DNA from: Cellulomonas hominis
GTDB taxonomy: Bacteria; Actinomycetota; Actinomycetes; Actinomycetales; Cellulomonadaceae
Assembly (NCBI RefSeq): GCF_901521055.1
Contig: NZ_CABEGA010000038.1
Location: 1 to 38,789 of the forward strand
Reading direction: 5' to 3'
DNA length: 38,789 bases
Shown here: one piece after another, positions 7,755 to 17,401 of the stretch
How the letters are laid out: each line of letters starts with the position of its first letter
How positions within the stretch are numbered: the first letter of the stretch is position 1
Translations under genes and position numbers: made by a program
Notes under the pieces: generated by a model
Databases searched by the model: none
Seen by the model: the letters and a program-made list of their open reading frames with translations, nothing else
What the model was told of the DNA's origin: nothing

Positions 7755-9227
7755 ATGGCCGAGAGCAGAACCCAGCCGACGGGCCGGCACCCGTCGCACA
7801 ACAAGGCGATCGGCCTGGCGGTCGCCGCCGCGGTCGGTGGCTTCCTGTTCGGTTTCGACTCCTCCGTGATCAACGGCGCCGTCGACGCGATCCAGGGCCA
7901 GTTCGACCTCGGCGCCACCCTCACCGGCTTCGCCGTCGCGGTGGCGCTCCTGGGCTGCGCGTTCGGCGCCTGGGCCGGTGGCCGGCTGGCCGACCACTGG
8001 GGCCGCACCAAGGTGATGGTCCTCGGCGCGGTGCTGTTCTTCGTCTCGTCGATCCTGTCCGCGATCGCGTTCAGCGTCTGGGACCTGATCCTGTGGCGCA
8101 TCCTCGCGGGCGTCGGCATCGGCATCGCCTCGGTGATCGCCCCGGCGTACATCGCGGAGATCGCCCCCGCGGCGCTGCGCGGCCGGCTGGGCTCGCTGCA
8201 GCAGCTCGCGATCACGCTCGGCATCTTCGCCGCCCTGCTGTCCGACCAGCTCCTGCAGGAGGCGGCCGGCGGCGCGGGCGAGGTGCTGTGGCTCGGGTGG
8301 GAGGCCTGGCGCTGGATGTTCCTGGTCGCGGTCGTCCCGGCGGCCGTCTACGGCATCCTCGCGCTCCGCATCCCCGAGTCGCCCCGCTACCTGGTGGCCA
8401 AGGGCCGGCGGGACGAGGCCGTCGCGGTCCTGGAGAGCGTCCTCGGCCCGGACGAGGACGCGCGCGAGCGCGTGTCGCAGATCGAGAAGACGATCGAGAA
8501 GGACAAGGCGCTCGAGGAGCAGGCCACCCTGCGCGGCCCGAAGTTCGGGCTCCTGCCGGTGGTGTGGGTCGGCATCCTGCTGTCGGTGTTCCAGCAGTTC
8601 GTCGGCATCAACGTGATCTTCTACTACTCGACGACGCTGTGGCAGGCGGTCGGCTTCGACGAGAGCCAGTCGTTCCTGGTCTCGACGATCACCTCGGTGA
8701 CCAACGTCGCGGTGACGTTCATCGCGATCGCCCTCATCGACAAGGTCGGCCGCCGGCCGATCCTGCTCACCGGCTCCGCCGGCATGACGATCTCGCTGGC
8801 GATCATGGCCATCGCGTTCACGCAGGCCTCCGGGTCCGGCGAGGACGTGTCGCTCCCGTCGCCGTGGGGCCCGGTCGCCCTGGTCGCGGCCAACGCGTTC
8901 GTGGTGTTCTTCGGCGCGTCGTGGGGCCCGCTGGTCTGGGTCCTGCTCGGTGAGATGTTCCCCAACCGGATCCGCGCCGCCGCCCTGGGCGTGGCCGCCG
9001 CCGCGCAGTGGATCGCGAACTTCCTCATCACCGTGTCGTTCCCGCCGATGCTCGACCAGTTCGGCGCGACGGGGCCGTACCTGATGTACGCGATCTTCGC
9101 GGGCCTGTCGTTCTTCTTCGTGCTCGGCAAGGTGCCCGAGACGAAGGGCGTCGAGCTCGAGGACATGGAGGACCTGCCCCCGGCCCGGCAGCGCCAGGCC
9201 CGTCAGGCCCGCCAGACGCGCGGCTGA
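7755..9227 (+). CDS. sugar porter, major facilitator superfamily
   Basis: A 490-residue, 12-helix sugar:proton symporter of the MFS sugar porter family (the XylE/GalP/glucose-facilitator group). Seen: the first helix pair GGFLFGFDSSVINGAV, the GGRLADHWGRTK loop, PESPRYL from residue 207 after helix 6, QQFVGINVIFYYS from Gln280 in helix 7, DKVGRRPILL between helices 8 and 9, and PETKGVELE after helix 12. These together define the family; the QQ...GIN motif contributes to sugar binding. The exact sugar (xylose, glucose, arabinose or other) cannot be told. ATG 7755 has AGGAG (7745-7749) 5 bases upstream. The gene stands alone and ends at a strong terminator. Confidence 0.93.
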   Translation: MAESRTQPTGRHPSHNKAIGLAVAAAVGGFLFGFDSSVINGAVDAIQGQFDLGATLTGFAVAVALLGCAFGAWAGGRLADHWGRTKVMVLGAVLFFVSSILSAIAFSVWDLILWRILAGVGIGIASVIAPAYIAEIAPAALRGRLGSLQQLAITLGIFAALLSDQLLQEAAGGAGEVLWLGWEAWRWMFLVAVVPAAVYGILALRIPESPRYLVAKGRRDEAVAVLESVLGPDEDARERVSQIEKTIEKDKALEEQATLRGPKFGLLPVVWVGILLSVFQQFVGINVIFYYSTTLWQAVGFDESQSFLVSTITSVTNVAVTFIAIALIDKVGRRPILLTGSAGMTISLAIMAIAFTQASGSGEDVSLPSPWGPVALVAANAFVVFFGASWGPLVWVLLGEMFPNRIRAAALGVAAAAQWIANFLITVSFPPMLDQFGATGPYLMYAIFAGLSFFFVLGKVPETKGVELEDMEDLPPARQRQARQARQTRG

Positions 9228-9246
9228 CCACCCGGCTTGCCCCGGC

Positions 9247-9281
9247 CCGAGCCCCTCGCGGAAACTTCGCGGGGGGCTCGG
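9247..9281 (+). terminator. strong terminator hairpin after the sugar porter
   Basis: A 14-base left arm (9247-9260) pairs with 9268-9281 around the 7-base loop GAAACTT, with 13 Watson-Crick pairs and one G-U pair. It begins 20 bases after the stop codon and is followed by CCGTTGT. It separates the sugar porter from the ABC ATPase. Confidence 0.88.
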
Positions 9282-9324
9282 CCGTTGTCCGGACGGCAGT
9301 CGTCGGTCGAAGGGACGCATCACC

Positions 9325-10128
9325 GTGGTCACGCAGCAGCACCCGTCGGGCACGCCGCACGGCGCGCAGGGTACCCCGCTCGTCGCGCACGACGTCTGGG
9401 CCGGCTACGGCGGGCAGCCCGTCCTCGCGGGCGCGAGCATCTCCGTGGCGCCGGGCGAGACGGTCGGGCTGATCGGGCGGTCGGGCGCCGGCAAGTCGAC
9501 GCTCGTCCAGGTGCTGCTGGGACGGCACAAGACCACGCAGGGCCGCGCGACGTACGGCGGCCGCCCCGTGGGGAAGATGTCCCGCAAGGAGGCGAAGGCC
9601 TTCCGGTCCGTCGTCCGCGCCGTCCACCAGGAGGGCCTGGCGGGTGCCGACCCGCGCTCCTCGGTCGCGAAGCTGCTCGGCGGGACGCTGAACGACGCCC
9701 GCAAGGCCGGCCGCGCGACCGGGCTGGAGCCCGCGGACATGCTGGTCCGCGTCGGCCTGGAGCCCCGCTACCTCGACCGCACGCTGTACTCGCTGTCCGG
9801 CGGCGAGCGGCAGCGCGTCGTGCTCGCGGACGCGCTGGCCACCCGCCCGGAGATCCTCGTGCTGGACGAGCCCGCCACGGCCCTGGACCCCGCCCTGCGC
9901 GACGCGGTCGCGGACCAGCTCGTCGCCCTCGCGGAGGCCGGCGTCGGCCTGCTCGTCGTGTCGCACGACCTGCGGATGGTCGACCGGCTCGCGAGCACCG
10001 TGCACGTGCTCGCCGAGGGCCGCGTGGTCGAGTCCGGCCCGCTACGCACGCTGCTGACGGACCCGCAGCACGACGACACCCGCGAGCTCGCGCAGGCGTT
10101 CCCCGAGGCGGTCGGCTCCTTCCGCTGA
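9325..10128 (+). CDS. orphan ABC transporter ATP-binding protein (oligopeptide/nickel type)
   Basis: A 267-residue ABC ATPase. Seen: Walker A GRSGAGKST from residue 51, signature LSGGERQR from 157, Walker B EILVLDEPATALD with Asp181, and the switch histidine SHD at 214. The closest style is the DppF/OppF/NikE group: a short cassette with an LVSHD-like switch and no C-terminal regulatory domain. No permease or binding protein is nearby; it lies between a sugar porter terminator and a convergent hydrolase. It must work with subunits encoded elsewhere or have a non-transport role. GTG 9325 has GAAGGGA about 10 bases upstream. Family membership is secure; substrate is unknown. Confidence 0.88.
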   Translation: MVTQQHPSGTPHGAQGTPLVAHDVWAGYGGQPVLAGASISVAPGETVGLIGRSGAGKSTLVQVLLGRHKTTQGRATYGGRPVGKMSRKEAKAFRSVVRAVHQEGLAGADPRSSVAKLLGGTLNDARKAGRATGLEPADMLVRVGLEPRYLDRTLYSLSGGERQRVVLADALATRPEILVLDEPATALDPALRDAVADQLVALAEAGVGLLVVSHDLRMVDRLASTVHVLAEGRVVESGPLRTLLTDPQHDDTRELAQAFPEAVGSFR

Positions 10129-10143
10129 CGCTCGGAGCCGTCA

Positions 10144-10188
10144 GGCGTCAGGTGCGGAGGCGTCAGGTGCGCGGGCGTCAGGCGCGCG
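10144..10188. repeat. three tandem 15-bp repeats across the hydrolase stop codon
   Basis: Units 10144-10158, 10159-10173 and 10174-10188 share GGCGTCAGG followed by (T/C)GCG and two variable bases. Because the unit is 15 bases, each copy puts a TGA in frame with the - strand hydrolase gene. The functional stop is in the third unit (10178-10180); the other two copies are just downstream. Confidence 0.8.
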
Positions 10189-10906
10189 CCGGCGGTTCCG
10201 GGACGCGCCGCAGGAACGCGCGCACCCGGGCGGTGAACGCCGCCGGGTCGGACAGCGGCAGCCCGTGGTCGGCGCCGGGCACGATCACGCACTCCCCCGC
10301 CGGCAGGTGGGCCGCGACGGCCGCGGTGTGCCCGGGGCGGATCACGTCGTGCTCCCCCGCCATGACGAGCACCGGCACGGCGACCCGGGACAGCGCCCGC
10401 AGCGGGATGCGCGGCTGGTGCACCATCAGGTCCGTGACCTCGGCGCGGGCGCGGGCCGCGGGGTCGAGGACGCCCCGGGCGCGCTGCCGCAGCCACGCCA
10501 CGGTGACCTCGGCGCGGGCCCGGCGGGTCAGCCCGGGGGGGTCGGTGTTCGCCCCGTACAGCACGAGCGACCGCACGGCGCGCGGGTGCCTCAGCGCGAG
10601 CATGAGCGCGACGTTCCCGCCGTCGGAGTAGCCCACGACGTGCACGGGCGCACCGGGCCACACGGCGCCCAGCACCGCCGCGACGTCGTCGGCCATCGAC
10701 GCGATGGTCAGCGGGCCGGACCCCCGCGGGGAGCGGCCGTGCCCGCGTGCGTCGACGGAGAGCACCCGGTGGTCGCGGGCGAGGTCGGCCGCGACCGGCG
10801 CGAGGGAGCGGGCGTCCTCGCCGTTGCCGTGCAGCAGCACGACGGTCGGCCCCGCGCCGGCGACGTCGACGTGCAGGCCGGCCACGAGGCCCTCGGGTGC
10901 GGACAT
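10178..10906 (-). CDS. alpha/beta-fold hydrolase
   Basis: A 242-residue alpha/beta hydrolase. Seen: HGNGED near residue 27 (oxyanion region), DARGHGRS, the nucleophile elbow GYSDGG with Ser94, the likely catalytic Asp in AGEHDVI, and the catalytic His in GADHGLP near the C-terminus. The cap is short. Family knowledge does not fix the substrate (ester, lactone or other). ATG 10906 is chosen over GTG 10936 because a -10-like TACGGT ends 7 bases upstream and no ribosome binding site is present. It lies downstream of a LacI regulator on the same strand (56-base gap) but has its own promoter signal. The last codons lie in a tandem repeat. Confidence 0.88.
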   Translation of the reverse strand: MSAPEGLVAGLHVDVAGAGPTVVLLHGNGEDARSLAPVAADLARDHRVLSVDARGHGRSPRGSGPLTIASMADDVAAVLGAVWPGAPVHVVGYSDGGNVALMLALRHPRAVRSLVLYGANTDPPGLTRRARAEVTVAWLRQRARGVLDPAARARAEVTDLMVHQPRIPLRALSRVAVPVLVMAGEHDVIRPGHTAAVAAHLPAGECVIVPGADHGLPLSDPAAFTARVRAFLRRVPEPPARA

Positions 10907-10913
10907 GGCGCCG

Positions 10914-10919
10914 ACCGTA
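10914..10919 (-). promoter_or_regulatory. -10-like hexamer, leaderless start of the hydrolase
   Basis: TACGGT on the - strand ends 7 bases before ATG 10906; no Shine-Dalgarno sequence is present. Confidence 0.5.
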
Positions 10920-10962
10920 CCGCCCCGGAGCTGCACGATGCCGCGCGGGCGGGCGCCCGGGC

Positions 10963-11994
10963 TCAGCGTCGCGGCAGGCCCGGAGTGGAGTCCCGCAGCT
11001 CGACCGCGCCGAGCACGGGCACCACGACCGGGTCGTCCGCCGGCGGCGCGAGCACGAGCCGCACGGCCTCCGCGCCGATCTGCTCGAGCGGCAGCCGCAC
11101 CGTGGTGAGCGCGGGGGTCACGTCCCGCAGCGTCTCGATCCCGTCGAACCCCGCGACGGCCAGGTCGCCCGGCACGTCGACGCCCGCGTCCCGCGCGGCC
11201 GCCAGCGCACCGACCGCCATCACGTCGTTCAGCGCCAGCACCACCTCGACGTCGCCCCGGTCCGCGAGCAGCCGGCGCATGGCCTCGTAGGCGCCGTCAC
11301 GGCTCAGCGGCGAGGGGAGCACCCGGTCCGGCGGCACCGGGCAGCCGAGCGCGGCGAGCTCCTCGAGGAACCCGTCCCGGCGGTCCGCGGCGGTCGCGTG
11401 CGCGCCCGGGCCGGCGAGCACCGCGAACCGGCGGTACCCGCGCCCGTGCAGGGCCCGCACCAGGTCGGACGCGCCCTCCCGGTTGCCGACGGCGACCGTG
11501 CTGGAGCCCAGGGCGGCCTGGCCGATCACCGCCACCGAGCCCCCGATGCCGCGGAACGAGTCGAGCGCCGCACGCAGCGCGTCGTCCGCCCCCGGGTCAC
11601 CGGTCCGGCCACCCGCGAGGATCACGGCCCGGGCCCGCTGCCGCTCGAGCAGGCCGACGGTCTCGATCTCGCGCTGCGGGTCCCGCCCGGTCGACGCGAG
11701 GGTCACCATCAGGCCGGCCTCGTCCGCCGCCGCGGCGACACCCGCCGCGATCGCCCCGAAGTACGGGTCGGCGATGTCGTGCACCACCAGGCCGAGCGAC
11801 GTCGTGCGGCCGCGCGCCATCGCCTGGGCGATCCCGTCCGGGGAGTAGCGGAGCCGCGCCGCGGCCGCGAGCACCCGCTGGCGCAGGTCCGCGCCGACCG
11901 TCCGGTTGGCGCTGCCGTTCAGGGCGCGGGACGCGGTGGCGAGGGAGACCCCCGCCTCCCGGGCCACGTCGCTGAGCGTCACCTGTCCGGCCAT
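10963..11994 (-). CDS. LacI-family transcriptional regulator
   Basis: A 343-residue LacI/GalR repressor. Seen: N-terminal helix-turn-helix and hinge (residues about 5-60: VTLSDVAREAGVSLATASRA, LNGSANRTV, LRYSPDGIAQAMARG). A periplasmic-binding-protein-like sensor domain follows, with GLVVHDIADPYFGAIAAGV, VVLALNDVMAVGAL and LAVAGFDGIE. Length is normal. ATG 11994 has a -10-like TACCCT ending 7 bases upstream. The 135 bases before the gene hold an imperfect operator-like palindrome and a larger hairpin, so it probably represses itself. No sugar gene adjoins on this strand except the hydrolase downstream, so its regulon is not evident. Confidence 0.93.
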   Translation of the reverse strand: MAGQVTLSDVAREAGVSLATASRALNGSANRTVGADLRQRVLAAAARLRYSPDGIAQAMARGRTTSLGLVVHDIADPYFGAIAAGVAAAADEAGLMVTLASTGRDPQREIETVGLLERQRARAVILAGGRTGDPGADDALRAALDSFRGIGGSVAVIGQAALGSSTVAVGNREGASDLVRALHGRGYRRFAVLAGPGAHATAADRRDGFLEELAALGCPVPPDRVLPSPLSRDGAYEAMRRLLADRGDVEVVLALNDVMAVGALAAARDAGVDVPGDLAVAGFDGIETLRDVTPALTTVRLPLEQIGAEAVRLVLAPPADDPVVVPVLGAVELRDSTPGLPRR

Positions 11995-12001
11995 GCTCGC
12001 C

Positions 12002-12007
12002 AGGGTA
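12002..12007 (-). promoter_or_regulatory. -10-like hexamer, leaderless start of the first LacI gene
   Basis: TACCCT on the - strand ends 7 bases before ATG 11994; no Shine-Dalgarno sequence is seen. Confidence 0.5.
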
Positions 12008-12039
12008 GGCGCATTCCTTCGCGCGAGATCGAACGATTC

Positions 12040-12051
12040 TGGGTGCTCCCA
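12040..12051. promoter_or_regulatory. operator-like palindrome upstream of lacI
   Basis: TGGGTGCTCCCA is a 12-bp palindrome with one mismatched pair and a central GC. It lies about 46-57 bases upstream of the LacI start. Its half-sites resemble the TGGGAGC half of the CelR (LacI-family) operator, but it is two bases shorter. A second element, ATCG-AA-CGAT, lies at 12028-12037. Confidence 0.4.
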
Positions 12052-12053
12052 CC

Positions 12054-12087
12054 CCCGGAATTGCCCGTTTTCCGGGTGAATTCCGGG
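12054..12087. repeat. inverted repeat with nested inner stem between clpC and lacI
   Basis: CCCGGAATT (12054-12062) and AATTCCGGG (12079-12087) are perfect 9-bp arms. Inside them CCCG and CGGG form a further 4-bp stem with a TTTTC loop. It lies between the clpC terminator and the LacI promoter and could be a second terminator or an extended operator. Confidence 0.6.
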
Positions 12088-12129
12088 CGAATGCGACGGT
12101 CGGTCCCTGACCCGCTCCCCGGGACGACG

Positions 12130-12167
12130 AAGGGCCGGGCCGCACCTCGCGGTGCGACCCGGCCCTT
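12130..12167 (-). terminator. clpC transcription terminator
   Basis: Seventeen-base arms (12130-12146 and 12151-12167) pair with a single mismatch around the 4-base loop, with AAGGG and CCCTT at the base. It starts 28 bases after the clpC stop on the - strand. Confidence 0.88.
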
Positions 12168-12194
12168 GTCGTGGCCCTGCTGGGCGGTGCGGCG

Positions 12195-14777
<2,583 letters not shown>

Positions 14778-14788
14778 GTGCACTCCTC

Positions 14789-14845
14789 ACGAGCGGCGTG
14801 CTCGTCGGACGCGACCGGGCTCTTGTTGCCCGTGCGCCACGCACG
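14789..14845 (-). promoter_or_regulatory. structured clpC leader with two hairpins
   Basis: ACGAGC/GCTCGT (14789-14794 and 14800-14805, 5-base loop) abuts the Shine-Dalgarno sequence. CGTGCG/CGCACG (14831-14836 and 14840-14845, 3-base loop) lies upstream. A -10-like TAGCAT on the - strand (14864-14869) would place both in the untranslated leader. A translational control role is inference. Confidence 0.4.
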
Positions 14846-14863
14846 ACGAGGCGGCGTTGTTCG

Positions 14864-14869
14864 ATGCTA
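14864..14869 (-). promoter_or_regulatory. candidate -10 of clpC
   Basis: TAGCAT on the - strand, 86 bases before the clpC start, is the best TANNNT match in the 177-base spacer. No convincing -35, ClgR box or HAIR element was found. Confidence 0.4.
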
Positions 14870-14918
14870 ACGGCGGGGGGTGTCCGAGGCGTCCCGTGTT
14901 CGCCCCTGGCGTGACGGC

Positions 14919-14934
14919 CCCGGGCCGGCCCGGG
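14919..14934 (-). terminator. possible terminator palindrome after the rhamnosidase
   Basis: A perfect 16-bp palindrome (CCCGGGCC and its complement) lies about 20 bases past the rhamnosidase stop. It has no loop of its own, so pairing would need to open the centre; it may instead be ordinary GC-rich sequence. Confidence 0.35.
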
Positions 14935-14954
14935 CCGGTACGCGGGGATGAGCG

Positions 14955-17219
14955 TCAGGACGTGAAGGTGTGGGTGCCGCCCTCGACCTCGTGGACGCGG
15001 CCGTCGGGGAGGACGACCTCCGCCGGCACGCCGTCCGGGACCGTGACGTCGAGCGTGAAGCCGGCCTCGTCGCGCCGCCACGCGACCTCGATGCGGCCGG
15101 AGCGGGAGTCGTACGCGGCGGTGACGTGGTCGATGCCCGGCCCGGGCACCGGCTGGACCCGGATGCGCCGGTAGCCGGGCTCGGCGGGGCGGATGCCGGC
15201 GACGACCTGGTAGATCCAGTCGGCGACCGCACCGAGCGCGTAGTGGTTGAACGACGTCATCTCGCCGGGGTTGATGGTCCCGTCGGGCAGCATCGAGTCC
15301 CACCGCTCCCAGACCGTCGTCGCGCCCATCGTGACGGGGTACAGCCAGGACGGGCACTCCTTCTCCAGCAGCAGCCGGTACGCCTCGTCGACGTACCCCG
15401 TCTCGGACAGCGCCCAGGTGATGAAGGGGGTGCCGGCGAAGCCCGTGGTCACGCGGTAGCCGGACTCCCGGACGATCTCGGCGAGCCGGGCGGCGGCCGC
15501 CTTGCGGTCCTGCTCGTCGAGGAGCCCGAACGCGATCGCGAGGGCGTAGACCGTGGCGCAGTCGGACAGGACCCGGCCGCCGTCCACGTAGTGCTCCACG
15601 AACGCGGCGCGGGTGCGCTCGGCGAGCGCGGTCCAGCGGGCGGCGTCGTCGGTGCGCCCGAGGACTGCCGCGGCCTCGGCGGCGAACGACGCGCTGCGGA
15701 ACAGGCACGCCGTCGCGACGACGCCCTTGTCGGCCTTGGCGTTCCACGGCTCGTGCGGCGAGGCGTCCGGGTCCAGCCAGTCGCCGAACTGGAACCCCTG
15801 GTCCCAGAGACCAGTCGGCGAGAGGTCCCGCTCGACCGACTCGAGGTGCAGCACCATGCCCGGGTAGTGCGCGGCGAGCCGGTCCACGTCCCCGTACGCC
15901 TGCCAGAGCGCCTGCGGGACCCAGACGGCGGCGTCGCCCCACACCGCGGTCGCGTTGTTCCCGAAGCCCTCCCCCTCGACGCCGGACATGTCCCCGTGCT
16001 TGAGCACGTCCGGGACGACGTGCGGCACGGTGCCGTGCGGCGAGTGCCGGACCTCCTGCTCCACGTCCAGCAGCCACTTGTGCAGGAAGTCGGCCGTGTC
16101 GAACTGGAAGGACGCGGACGCCGCGTAGGCGGCGATGTCGCCGGTCCAGCCCAGGCGCTCGTCGCGCTGCGGGCAGTCCGTCGGGACGTCGAGGAAGTTG
16201 CCCTTCTGCCCCCACACCGAGTTGTGAACGAGCTGGTCGACCAGCGGGTCGGAGGACGCGAACTCGCTGGTGCGGCGCATGTCCGAGTGCACGACGACGG
16301 CCTCGAGCGCGTCGGGCGCGAGCTCGCCGGGCCAGCCGGTGACCTCCGCGTACCGGAACCCGTGGAACGTGAACGTCGGCTCGAAGACGTCGGTCCCGCC
16401 GGACAGGACGAACGTGTCGGTCTGCGCGGCGGCGCGCAGGGGCCGCGTGCCGAGCTCCTCGTCCTCCAGCACCTCGGCGTGCCGCAGGACGACCTCGGTC
16501 CCCGCCGGCCCCGTCACTGTCACGCGGAGCCAGCCGACGAGGTTCTGGCCGAAGTCGACGAGCGTGCGCCCCGACGGCGAGGTCCAGACGCGCTCGGGCC
16601 GCAGCACCTCGTGCCGGCTGACCAGCGGCCCGGCCTGCTCGACCAGCGTGCCGCGGTCCAGCTCGGCGGTCCGGACCGCGAGCGGCTCGCCCCCGCCGCG
16701 CAGCCGCGCGTCGATCCGCTGCCCGCCGTAGATCGAGGCCGAGGTCGTCGCGGAGGTCCGGCCCGTCCAGCCCGGGGAGGTGCCGATCGTCTGCGTGGCG
16801 CCGTCGTCGAACGTCACGGCCAGCGCCGCGAGGAACGCGAGGTCGGTCCCGTAGTTCGCGTTCGCGCCGGCGAAGCCGAGGTCGCCGCGGTACCAGCCGT
16901 TCCCGAGCAGGGCCTCGACGGTGACGTCCCGGGGGCCCGACGCCACGAGCTCCGTGACGTCGAAGGCCTGCACCTGGAGCCGCCACTCGTAGGCGGTCCA
17001 GCCGGGGTTCAGCACCGAGTCGGTGACCGGGCGGCCGTTGACGCTCGCCTCGTACACGCCGTGCGCGGTGGCGACCAGCCGGGCGGCACGGACCTCCGAG
17101 GGGTCGCGGTCGAGCGGGACGGTGGTCGCGAGCACGACGGCGGCGGCGCGGTCCGCGTCGGCGGTGATCGGCTGGGCGGCGTCCAGGACGGACGCGGCGG
17201 TGCTGGGTGCGACGGGCAC
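14955..17219 (-). CDS. glycoside hydrolase family 78 alpha-L-rhamnosidase
   Basis: This 754-residue enzyme is predicted to release terminal L-rhamnose from glycosides by an inverting mechanism. Seen: a beta-sandwich N-terminal domain (VYEASVNGRPVTDSVLNPGW, LGNGWYRGDLGF); the (alpha/alpha)6 catalytic barrel with the GH78 signature CPQRDERLGWTGD from Cys349, holding the conserved acidic residues; TTVWERWDS with Glu638, matching the family's general base; and a C-terminal beta domain ending near VEGGTHTFTS. No signal peptide is present, so it probably acts in the cytoplasm on imported oligosaccharides or glycosides. The extra N-terminal module of longer GH78 enzymes (850-1000 residues) is missing. 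GTG 17219 has AAGGAG 5 bases upstream. It shares an operator with the divergent LacI gene. Confidence 0.93.
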   Translation of the reverse strand: MPVAPSTAASVLDAAQPITADADRAAAVVLATTVPLDRDPSEVRAARLVATAHGVYEASVNGRPVTDSVLNPGWTAYEWRLQVQAFDVTELVASGPRDVTVEALLGNGWYRGDLGFAGANANYGTDLAFLAALAVTFDDGATQTIGTSPGWTGRTSATTSASIYGGQRIDARLRGGGEPLAVRTAELDRGTLVEQAGPLVSRHEVLRPERVWTSPSGRTLVDFGQNLVGWLRVTVTGPAGTEVVLRHAEVLEDEELGTRPLRAAAQTDTFVLSGGTDVFEPTFTFHGFRYAEVTGWPGELAPDALEAVVVHSDMRRTSEFASSDPLVDQLVHNSVWGQKGNFLDVPTDCPQRDERLGWTGDIAAYAASASFQFDTADFLHKWLLDVEQEVRHSPHGTVPHVVPDVLKHGDMSGVEGEGFGNNATAVWGDAAVWVPQALWQAYGDVDRLAAHYPGMVLHLESVERDLSPTGLWDQGFQFGDWLDPDASPHEPWNAKADKGVVATACLFRSASFAAEAAAVLGRTDDAARWTALAERTRAAFVEHYVDGGRVLSDCATVYALAIAFGLLDEQDRKAAAARLAEIVRESGYRVTTGFAGTPFITWALSETGYVDEAYRLLLEKECPSWLYPVTMGATTVWERWDSMLPDGTINPGEMTSFNHYALGAVADWIYQVVAGIRPAEPGYRRIRVQPVPGPGIDHVTAAYDSRSGRIEVAWRRDEAGFTLDVTVPDGVPAEVVLPDGRVHEVEGGTHTFTS

Positions 17220-17283
17220 GGGTTCTCCTTCGAACGGTGCGGTCCGGCGGTGGCCCGCGGTCGGGGGACCGGCGGACGGCGCC

Positions 17284-17312
17284 ACGCTACACGGCGCTGA
17301 ATCGGTTCACAA
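17284..17312 (-). promoter_or_regulatory. rhamnosidase promoter
   Basis: On the - strand, TTGTGA (17312-17307) and TAGCGT (17289-17284) are separated by 17 bases, a good -35/-10 pair. It predicts a start near 17277 and a leader of about 58 bases. The operator-like palindrome overlaps the -35 and the spacer. Confidence 0.65.
17298..17309. promoter_or_regulatory. LacI-type operator shared by rhamnosidase and its regulator
   Basis: TGAATCGGTTCA is a 12-bp palindrome with one mismatched pair and a central CG, the classic form of LacI/GalR operators. It overlaps the -35 hexamers of both divergent promoters, so one bound repressor could block both genes. Confidence 0.7.
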
Positions 17313-17333
17313 CGGTGCGTCGCGGTCTATGCT
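17306..17333 (+). promoter_or_regulatory. promoter of the rhamnosidase regulator
   Basis: TTCACA (17306-17311) and TATGCT (17328-17333) are 16 bases apart, giving a predicted start near 17340. The -35 overlaps the operator, implying self-repression. Confidence 0.65.
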
Positions 17334-17401
17334 GCGCCTGGGTCCTGCGAGCGGGGCGAGAGTCGCCGACGACGACGCCGGACACCCGGGAAGGACCGCC
17401 C

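Noticed and set aside
12040..12051. A true CelR (cellulose regulator) operator
   Set aside because: The site is two bases shorter than the known 14-bp operator and has one mismatch, so only a LacI-type half-site resemblance is claimed.
14784..14954. ClgR or HspR/HAIR operator for clpC
   Set aside because: No CTTGAGT/ACTCAAG pair or matching ClgR palindrome was found in the spacer.
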